Shown one piece after another: positions 56,570 to 64,000 of a stretch of DNA of 64,000 nt. The stretch lies in the NCBI RefSeq assembly GCF_029962835.1, contig NC_080577.1, positions 8,408,501 through 8,472,500 on the forward strand. Reading direction: 5' to 3'. The notes under the pieces are model-generated. The model saw nothing but the letters and a program-made list of their open reading frames with translations, was not told where the DNA came from and did not search any database. The DNA is from Magnolia sinica. Taxonomy: Eukaryota > Streptophyta > Magnoliopsida > Magnoliales > Magnoliaceae. How positions within the stretch are numbered: position 1 is the first letter of the stretch; the number at the start of each line of letters is the position of its first letter. The translations under genes and the position numbers were made by a program.

Positions 56570-57010
56570 CGGTTATGTGAAGGCATTATCAGGAAAGAAA
56601 AACGAATCCAATTATCAGGTGGAGCATATAGTAGGAAACAAAAACAGATCCAATTATCAAGTGAACCATATACCAGGAAACAGTGGTTATTAAATACTCT
56701 ATCATTAACTATCATTAAAAACTTCTTAGGGCACACATTAATGTTTCTGAAGTGTTTATTTGCATCCAATATAAGGTCACGTAACCTTAGATGAAGGAAT
56801 AAAACAAATATCAGCTTGATCCAGAACTGCCGCGGCCTATTAATGGTCAATCACCATCATTTCCTATGATATGATCCACCTGATAATTGGATTTGGATCT
56901 GCTTCATTTTTAGAGTAATCCTGTAAAATGATATGTAAAAATGGATGGACGGCATGGATATAGAATGCATACATAAAGGTGGGCCAACAGTAAGAGTCGC
57001 ACCGTCTTGG
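56570..57010. mobile_element. degenerate GTGGGCCC foldback MITE
   Basis: Blocks CCAGGAAACAGTGGTTATTA, AAAAACTTCTTAGGGC, ATATCAGCTTGATCCAGAAC, CCTGATAATTGGATTTGGATCTGC and ATGGATGGACGGCATGGATA follow the family order. Part of the left arm is duplicated (ATCCAATTATCA occurs twice, about 45 bp apart). Confidence 0.6.
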
Positions 57011-57439
57011 ACTCTTGGTTGAGTCAGTTCTCACCCAACGGCTAAGTAAATACTCGGCAATATCTGACGGCCCCCACCTAGAGCTGGACAACGGTCCGGG
57101 TCGGACCGGATTTAGCCTAACCCGATCAGATCCGAAATTTTAACAGGTGGACCCGAAATCGATCCGATCCGAGACCGAGTCCAGGTCACTGGACTCGGAC
57201 AGATCCGATACTTGATTTATTTGACCCGATCCGAGTCTGACTCGGTGAAGGAAATTGAGTCGGATCGGGTTGGACACTATTCGGATCATTTCATATGGTG
57301 TGGTCCACTTTAATCTTCAATGTATCATAATTTTTTGTTCAACGCCTAAATTGATATGTCAAAATGGATGAACGGCTTAGATAACATATATACATCAAGG
57401 TGGGCCCCACATGACTATAAAAAATTTGTATAAATGCAT

Positions 57440-57505
57440 GCTGCATGTGTTGTCCCATCGGGCAGGCAGCCTCAACTCTCAAGGCTACTGCCTCAACTCT
57501 CAAGG
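57440..57505 (+). repeat. short tandem duplication (GCCTCAACTCTCAAGGCTACT)
   Basis: A 21-bp unit starting GCCTCAACTCTCAAGGCTAC occurs twice in a row within the hAT element. Confidence 0.85.
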
Positions 57506-57519
57506 CTACTGACGTAACG

Positions 57520-58240
57520 TCACCAAGTTCTGTGGGCCCCACTATGCTGTATGTGTTACATCCACACCGTCGATCAATTTTGAGATATCATTTTAGGGCA
57601 TGAGCCAAATAATGATGTAGATAAAAATCTGTAGTAGACCACATTACAGAAAAAAGTGGGGAGAATGATTTCCACCGTTGAAACTATTCTAAGGCCCACC
57701 GTAATGTTTATTTGAAATCCAACCTATTCAAAAGTTGAAAAATAAAGAAATAAGGGAAAACACAAATACCACGTTAATCCAAAACTTTTGTAGCCTTTAA
57801 AAGTTTTTAATGGTGGGCATCATTGTCCAGAAAACTTTCTATATTGGGGTCCGCTGGAGCTTTGGATTTCATTCATTCTTTGGATATTGCCCAGAAATGA
57901 TCTCTCCAAATGGATGGAAGGTTGGATACATAACATACATCATGGTGGGGCCCAAGTAACTTAGTTAAGCCACTTTAATACATACTCCCACAACCTACCG
58001 TATTGACTTGTAAAGCAAGTAAACAGCTGTTACCCGCTGTTGACGTGCCGTGCAAGTAACCCATTCTCATATCTGAGTGAACTCTGCTGGGGCCCACCAT
58101 GAATGCATGTGGTGTATCCATGCCGTCCATTTGTTTTCTCAGATTATTTTAGCTGTTGAACCCAAAATTGACGAATATTCAAAGCTCAAGTGGACCACAC
58201 CATAAGAAAAAGTAAAAATATTACTTTTTACTCCGGATCT
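57520..58240. mobile_element. GTGGGCCC foldback MITE(s) nested in the hAT element
   Basis: GTGGGCCCCACTATGCTGTATGTG at the left and CATCATGGTGGGGCCCAAGT at about 57935-57955, with all the usual internal blocks, make one complete copy. A further left arm starts at about 58085 (GGGGCCCACCATGAATGC). Confidence 0.65.
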
Positions 58241-58499
58241 GGCCGGATCGGAACGTTCCGGATCTATTCGGATCGGGTTTTCGGATCGAAACGGTCCGGA
58301 TTAACCACTATCCGATCTCGATCCGAAAACTAGTCGGATCTAAATGATCTTACCCGATCCTACCCGATCCAGGCCGTCGGTTCTGTTCGGAACGGGTCGG
58401 ATCGGGTCTGATCGGGTCGGATCTACCGGATCGGTTCAAAAATGCCCACCTCTACCCCCACCGAACAAATTTGGCCACGTAGCCAGACTAGCTTAGGAC

Positions 58500-58613
58500 A
58501 GAGGAAGTTTTAGGTGGGGCCCACCGTGATGTTTGTGACAAATTCACCCCGTACGTTCATTTTTTCAGCTCATTTTAGGACGCAAGACCAAAACTTAGGT
58601 GGATCTAAAATTT
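58500..58613. repeat. left arm of foldback MITE at the B border
   Basis: GGTGGGGCCCACCGTGATGT and TCAGCTCATTTTAGG give the intact left arm that copy A lacks, because there a LINE remnant abuts at 39608. So copy B keeps more of the ancestral left edge. Confidence 0.55.
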
Positions 58614-60073
58614 AGGTGGGCTATACTAGAGGAAAAATTAGAGATTGAACGACCACCATTGAAACATTCACGTGGCTACAAAAGTTTTGTATCATGCTAA
58701 GTTGTTTGTGTTTTCAGTTCACCCCAGTGGGAATGACCTTATAAACGGTTTGGATGGCATATACACGTCAAGGTGGACCCAGAAAGGCTTCAACAGTAGG
58801 TATTTCTATCCCCACCTTTTACTCTCGTGTGGCCTCCTGGTGTTTTTAATCCTCCTCAGTTTTGTTCTCAAATCTTAAAAAGAGCTGGGAAGGGGATGGA
58901 CGGGGTGGATCCATCACAAACATCTCATATCCAGCGAATCACTTTGGCAAGCCATCCGCGTCCCGGGAGACCCTAACCAGCGACGTTGGCGAGACCCTTG
59001 GCTCCGCCTTGATGTGTTCATCATATATCAACGCCGCTTATCTATTTTTCCAGATTATTTTATTATCCATCCACAAAAATGAAGCACAAAAAAATTTCAG
59101 GTGGACCACACCATCAGAATCAGTGTTCATTGAACGCTCACCATTAAAAACTTCCTACGTCCACCATAACGTTTGTTGAACATTCAACCTGTTGATAAGG
59201 TCATACATATCTGGATGGGAGGAAAAAAGCCAATATCAGCTTGATCTAGAACTTCTTTGGCTCATGGAAGTTTTTTAATGGCCAATAACCATTTTTTACT
59301 GTGTTGTGGTCAACTTAAAATTTGAATATAGTTCATTTTTGGGATCATTGGCTCAAATAAACTTTAAAAATAGTTGAACAGCGTGGATACACAATAAAAA
59401 CATCTCGGTGGGTCCCTACGGCTAGGATCTCACCCATGTCGCTGGTTCCGGGTCTCGCCAACACTGACAGTGACAGAGTACCTAATCCGCGATTAAAAAA
59501 AAAACATACAGGACGTGTTTTCTGTAGTAAGGCGCTCGCCACCTTTGACCGTGGTGTAAAGAATCAATGAGGCCCACCTTGATGTATTTGTTTTATCCAC
59601 GCCGTCCATACGTTTTTCCAGCTCATTTTAGTGCATCAGACCAAAATTGAGGTATACCGAGCTCAAATGGACCACACCACAGGAAACAGTAGAAATTGAA
59701 TGTACACCGTTCAAAATTTTCCAGGGGCCACCGAAGTTTTGTATCAAGCTGATATTTATTATTTCCCTTCGTCCATGCCTATGTGACCTTATGAGCAGAT
59801 TGGATGACAAATAAACATCAACGTGGACCCTAGCAAGGTTTCAACGGTAGCCATACGGGTACTTCACATCACGTTAGAGGGTGGTGAGCGACTCACTGCC
59901 CAATCCAGATCCACCGCCAACGTATGAACATGACTCTTCTGGTTTCTGTATCGTGATTATTGGTACATGCCAGTCAGCAATGACGGTGTGTATTGATACC
60001 GTCCAAGTAGATTATAACAACCACGATTATCCTTATTGACGCAAACAGAGGATCCGTATTTCCTTCCTCCAAA

Positions 60074-60658
60074 ATGGCCTTCTCCTCCTCACTTCTCTTC
60101 TTCAACCTCCGTCTCTTCATCACCATCTTCCTCTCTGTCTCCGGGACTGATTCCCTATCAGGCGATTACACGTCCATTTTCAGTTTCGGCGACTCTCACA
60201 CCGACACTGGAAACTTCCTCTACATCTTCAACTCTTCCAACGTCGGCAATTTCCCCTATGGAGAGACTTACTTCCACCATCCAACTGGCCGATGCTCTGA
60301 TGGACGTGTAGTCGTCGATTTCATTGGTATATACATCCATAAAAAAATGCATGCATTTCTACATACACCTAAATTGCATGCATACATATGCGTTTTGTAT
60401 CTTATTTAGGTGCTTGTTTTTTGTTATTCGAGAGCACAGCTCAAGCATTTGGACTTCCATTGCTGCCACCATATCTTGCATGTTCGGAGGGTAAAGATCT
60501 TCGGCAGGGAACGAATTTTGCGGTAGCGGGGGCCACAGCGATCGATGCCGCCTTCTTCGAAGAGAGGAAGATTAGAGGGGTGATTGCGAACATATCTTTG
60601 GGAGATCAGCTCTTGTGGTTCAAAGGACTGTTGCCTTCTCTTTGCCACTCACCAACAG
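60074..60658 (+). CDS. GDSL esterase/lipase paralogue, exons 1-2 only (copy B)
   Basis: Exon 1 60074-60326 and exon 2 60440-60658 have exactly the lengths and splice phases of copy A (253 and 219 nt) and are open. The product starts with a signal peptide, then block I FSFGDSHTDTGN (catalytic Ser kept, the next residue His instead of Leu) and block II QGTNFAVAGAT. Compared with copy A, about 16 of 84 residues differ in exon 1, most of them in the signal peptide, and about 7 of 72 in exon 2. Exons 3-5 were not found before the window end; since intron 2 of copy A is 4.5 kb, they may lie outside. Gene or truncated duplicate: undecided. Confidence 0.82.
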
Positions 60659-60802
60659 GTAACTCGGATATTTGACTTGCCTGGGTCAACTCAGTTATGG
60701 TTTACTAATAAAAAGAAGTGAGTGAGACTCGGTTAACTTGGTCTCGTTTGGTGGAGGTTCCACTGGACAGGTTCACTGTGTCAATCAACGTATCGACCAC
60801 AA

Positions 60803-61075
60803 TGGGATCTTGAGGCGTGTAGACCCAACGTACTACCCACCAATTTCATTTGCACAAAAGAAACCTTAATTACGAAAGTAGACCTCAGGTTATACGGATG
60901 AACCCCAAAAGATCAAAATACCTCTACTTTTTTTAGCTGCTTATCCTAATAGGCAGGGGTATTTTGGTCAAAATACTAGTGCCCGAACCCTACAAGGTCG
61001 CTTTTTGCAAAATAAATTTCCGGGTGGAGAAAATCAAAAAGGCATCGTACGGACTCGTCTACAGTTCTAATTATT
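60803..61075. mobile_element. 273-bp insertion with 10-bp direct repeats (copy B intron 2)
   Basis: TCGACCACAA at 60793-60802 is repeated at 61076-61085. Copy A has a single version (CTTGACCACAAAATT, about 43520). The insert has no inverted ends and no A-tail that I can see, and no similarity to other repeats in the window. Confidence 0.75.
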
Positions 61076-61266
61076 TCGACCACAAAATTATTTGCCCAGG
61101 GTTTTATAATACTCTGGCAGCGTATGATGCCTAATATGCAGGCACTCAGAAATCGCATACGTACTAGATTGTGGATCCTCCTGCTATTAATTTATTATCA
61201 GAATATAAGTTTGATTGAACAATTCAAACTTTCAATTTATTGACACTTAATTATTTAGAGAAAGAA

Positions 61267-61268
<2 letters not shown>

Positions 61269-61299
<31 letters not shown>
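61269..61299. repeat. (TA)n microsatellite, uninterrupted
   Basis: The empty counterpart of the MITE-interrupted TA tract in copy A. Confidence 0.9.
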
Positions 61300-61302
<3 letters not shown>

Positions 61303-61575
61303 TTTACATTTTAAACCCAATAGCTTAATTCTTAGTTCATCACAAAATCTAAACTGGGAACCATCATTTGGCACCGTTTAACTTAAATTACTTGTGTGAT
61401 TTGTACACGTGGCCACATGTATTATGAATGGTCCAAATTTGTTCAAACATGATGATTAGCAATAGTGTTGGGCCTATTAAAGTTGTACTTGAGTCGAATT
61501 GATTAAACACTTGTAATGCCTTAAACTACACGTATTAGAATTAGACTTGTAAAAGTCACTAGACCTTAATAAACA

Positions 61576-61724
61576 TAAACCCAAATCCATAGCTCATCTG
61601 GCAGAATGAGTGGAGATACCTCGTTTCAACACTTGAGGTCTTGGTATCGATCCCTAGTGGGGGTGGCTAACATGGAGTGTACACTAACCCCCAAAAAAAG
61701 AAAAAATTTTAAAAAAACAAAAAG
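61576..61724 (+). mobile_element. tRNA-derived SINE with 14-bp TSD
   Basis: Box A TAGCTCATCTGG (61590-61601) and box B GGTATCGATCCC (61643-61654) form an internal RNA polymerase III promoter of tRNA type. The 3' end is A-rich (CCCCCAAAAAAAG...). GACCTTAATAAACA at 61562-61575 is repeated exactly at 61725-61738. 149 bp. The second copy at 63865 shows it is a family. Confidence 0.9.
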
Positions 61725-61738
61725 GACCTTAATAAACA

Positions 61739-62534
61739 AAAGTGAAAAAACAAAGATGAGGAGAAGAAAAGAAAAGAAAAATTAAGATAAGCAACATTAC
61801 GTTATAAAGATTGATTGATTATGTGTGGCAATGACTTGGAACTCTTCCTCGAATTCTATTTTTATATACTTGGAAGGACGGTGGCTTAGTTGAGGTTTCT
61901 GTAACGTGAGAGATTTATATAGTTGGTCGTGTAAATCTTATTGATTCTCTACATAAGCCTAATCAATTATATTAGGCCATGTGTACAAGAGATCATGTAT
62001 GCCCCTTGTCGTCATGTACATGATGCTTTACTGGAGGCTTACTTTAAGGCTCTTAGATAAAAAACTTGTTGGAGTCCTCACATTACTGGGCTCTTACATC
62101 TAAAGAGAGTTGCATTCAGTATAATTTTAGTATTTAATGGCTATACAGAGACTTATTTTAATGAGACTTTAATACTAAATGCACGTAAAGATACTTACTT
62201 TAATGAAACTCTAGCACTTAATGCTTCCACATGTGCTCTATAACTCCTTCATTTGAGCTTTATCTACATCACGTGTCACGTTTTGGGTCGTTTAATCTGG
62301 TCATGATCAACCTGGTATAAACAATGTCTCGACATCTCTTTACATTCGAAATGCGAAGAGATGTTGAATGATTTTTGATAATTCTTTGTCCAATCGATTG
62401 TTGAAATGACCATTTTAGTTGTTAAATTGGATATTTTGACCATTAATTTGACCATTTTATCGAGTTGGCAGTTAGATTGGTCATTTAGGTCATTAATTTG
62501 ACAATTATAGTCGAATCGGTCCTAAAATTAGAAA
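61739..62534. other. copy B intron 2, homologous to copy A
   Basis: Matches copy A 45090-45140 and 46064-46715 (TAAAGATTGATTG, ATTTATATAGTTGG, CTCTAGCACTTAATGC). No gene. Confidence 0.6.
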
Positions 62535-62945
62535 TTCCAACTATCCAACCATTTTTAAAGCTCGATTTAGGGCATGATACCAAAAAAGAAGCATGTCCTT
62601 ATCTTAGGTGGATCACACTATAGGAAACAATGGTGATTGAATCTCCATCATTGAAAACTTCGTGGAGTCCGCCGGATTGTTTATTTGCCATCCAACCCGT
62701 TGATAAGGTCACAAAGACCTATACAAAGAGACCACACAAATATCATCTTGATCCAAAGCTTTCGTGGCCCACAAGAAGTTTTTAATGGTCAATTACTATT
62801 GTTTCCTGTAATATGCTTCATCTGAAATTTGGATCTGCTTCATTTTTTTAGTCATGCCCTAAAATGAGTTTTCAATATAGATGAACACCATGGATATAGT
62901 AACATACATCAGGGTGGACCCCACAGTCAGGGGTCCCACGCACAT
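62535..62945. mobile_element. GTGGGCCC foldback MITE
   Basis: Blocks GGTGGATCACACTATAGGAAAC, TTTATTTGCCATCCAACCCG, TTGATAAGGTCAC, ATCATCTTGATCCAAAGC, CATCAGGGTGGACCCCAC in family order. It is beyond the region shared with copy A. Confidence 0.65.
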
Positions 62946-63020
62946 CAGCTTTCCAAAAAGACCATTCTATTGACAGAAAAGAACATAAGTGATTTAAAAC
63001 GTGTCAAATCTGAAGAGGAT

Positions 63021-63790
63021 TGATGTAGAGCGGGTCGCGGACAGTTTCATGGCCAAGATGGATCAGAAAAAGACCGGTCGACGACAGAAGTGATCCGGAC
63101 CATCGGACCTTAGATCGGGCGTATCTCGTAATCCGGAATGAGTTAACTGATGTAAAATATATGATTTTGGGGTAGAACGAGCTACTTTAGCCAACCAACC
63201 CGGCTATGCCGGGTTGCGCAGCCCGGAATTGCGAAAAACCCCTTGATTGACGGTCGTTTCCCTGTTTTAATTTCGTTTTTACTATAAATAGTAAGTTTTA
63301 GTTTGATTATAACTCTTCATCCGTTGGGCTTTAGGAGTTGCGCCCAACGTGAAAAGAGCTTAGAATAATTAGGGGAACGGTTTGGTGAAGCCAAATAGGA
63401 CACTTACTATTTTTGGCCGAAAACCTTGCGCACTAGTAGACATCACGACCGTCTATAAATAGTAAGTTTACTATTTATAGTAAGTCGCGGATTCTAGGAG
63501 TTTGAGTTGTAGTTTGATTATGATTTCTTTCCCATTGCTTGATACCCTTATTTAAAGGGTTGTGAACTCATTTTTAATCATTCATCAATCAATTTCGAAT
63601 TTATTAGAATTTATTTCTATTTTCTGCCTTCTTTCCTCGTGGATTCGAGAAGTCTCTGTGAGGAGTCCAGAGAAGTTCCGTGGATTCGGAATAGTTATCC
63701 TCTTGAGGAAGACGGTGCTCGACCTCACGTCCTCCCCTGCGTCAAGGATGTTTATAATAAAGAGAAGGTATCAAGTCGTTATCGGTTACA
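63021..63790 (+). repeat. LTR-like sequence (family uncertain)
   Basis: Starts TGATGTAGAGCGGG and has two CTATAAATAGTAAG boxes (about 63285 and 63450), the second part of a palindrome with CTTACTATTTATAG. It closes in GGTTACA near 63790. The layout (regulatory start, TATA, leader) suits an LTR. No flanking duplication or internal region was identified. The frames at 63562-63839 are not domain-bearing. Confidence 0.45.
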
Positions 63791-63864
63791 GTCCACCCAG
63801 AAAATAACTTCAATTCCATCGTGTGCATGCCACATCTAACTCTTCCAATAGGTTGCGCCAACCA

Positions 63865-64000
63865 TACACCCAGATCCATAACTGAGTGAAAGATACCTCG
63901 TTTCAACACCGAGGTCTTGGTATTGATTTCGTAGTGGGGGTGGCTAACACTGAAGTGTGAACTGACAGTGGGTGTACTAACAAGCTAACAGGAAAAAAAA
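63865..64000 (+). mobile_element. SINE, second copy, reaching the window edge
   Basis: CCCAGATCCATAACTGAG, AGATACCTCGTTTCAACACC and GAGGTCTTGGTATTGATT match the SINE at 61576-61724. Its box A is partly lost, and GTGGGGGTGGCTAACACTGA and an A-run close the copy at the window end. Confidence 0.75.

Larger units (their letters stand above)
57079..58454. mobile_element. hAT element, non-autonomous, with 8-bp TSD
   Basis: Begins TAGAGCTGGACA and ends with the inverse of TAGAGGTGGGCA. Both arms are rich in CGGATCGGGT/CCGATCC words. CCCCCACC at 57071-57078 is repeated exactly at 58455-58462, an 8-bp duplication diagnostic of hAT. 1376 bp with no transposase frame. Its middle contains two GTGGGCCC foldback copies (about 57290-57420 and 57520-58240), inserted later or carried along. 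Confidence 0.9.
58614..62455. repeat. segmental duplication, copy B
   Basis: Direct copy of 39609-46715 without the 1669-bp Mutator-like element, the 556-bp MITE and the solo LTR, but with its own insertions at 60803-61075 and 61576-61724. Non-coding blocks differ by point changes every few tens of bases. Homology fades at about 62455. Confidence 0.88.

Overview
The window is nuclear DNA of a flowering plant. Two families of spliced plant genes are present (mitochondrial malate dehydrogenase and GDSL esterase/lipase), together with a FAR1/FRS-type gene. All have GT-AG introns, several of them 2-5 kb long and full of transposable elements (TEs). Gene density is very low: about three and a half genes in 64 kb. 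The abundance of Mutator-like foldback elements rich in GTGGGCCC and TGATGTA, of L1 and RTE LINEs, of hAT elements and of LTR remnants suggests a woody plant with a large genome. From memory, this mix of repeats resembles magnoliids (the Liriodendron/Cinnamomum type). That placement is an inference only.

Layout. 1-14.7 kb is intergenic: an RTE-type LINE on the minus strand, foldback elements, a ~150-bp tandem repeat, an L1 LINE tail, and two foldback copies that reach to about 150 bp from the first gene. 14.84-24.26 kb holds a complete seven-exon gene for mitochondrial NAD-malate dehydrogenase (350 aa, all catalytic residues present); its two last introns (3.2 and 4.7 kb) are swollen by TEs. 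24.3-32 kb is TE-rich intergenic DNA with nested LINEs, one of them with a 19-bp target-site duplication (TSD). 32.3-33.8 kb holds a FAR1/FRS-type gene that keeps the DNA-binding and SWIM domains but lacks the central MULE transposase domain. 34-39.6 kb is more LINE and MITE sequence.

39.6-64 kb is a direct segmental duplication. Copy A (from about 39.6 kb) carries a complete five-exon GDSL esterase/lipase gene (371 aa). Copy B (from about 58.6 kb) carries the first two exons of a paralogue whose remaining exons would lie beyond the window. Comparing the copies gives a natural record of insertions. Copy A alone has a 1.67-kb Mutator-like element (perfect 9-bp TSD), a 556-bp MITE inside a (TA)n tract and a 913-bp solo LTR. 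Copy B alone has a 273-bp insert with a 10-bp TSD and a SINE with a 14-bp TSD. Between the copies lie a decayed Ty3/Gypsy element and a 1.38-kb hAT element with an 8-bp TSD.

Functionally, the MDH gene is a housekeeping TCA-cycle gene with a telo-box in its leader. The GDSL pair are secreted SGNH hydrolases. The FRS-like gene would be a regulator derived from a domesticated transposase. The genes do not form a pathway. I saw no convincing new biological system; the most informative content is the duplication with its insertion record and the transposase-less FRS gene.
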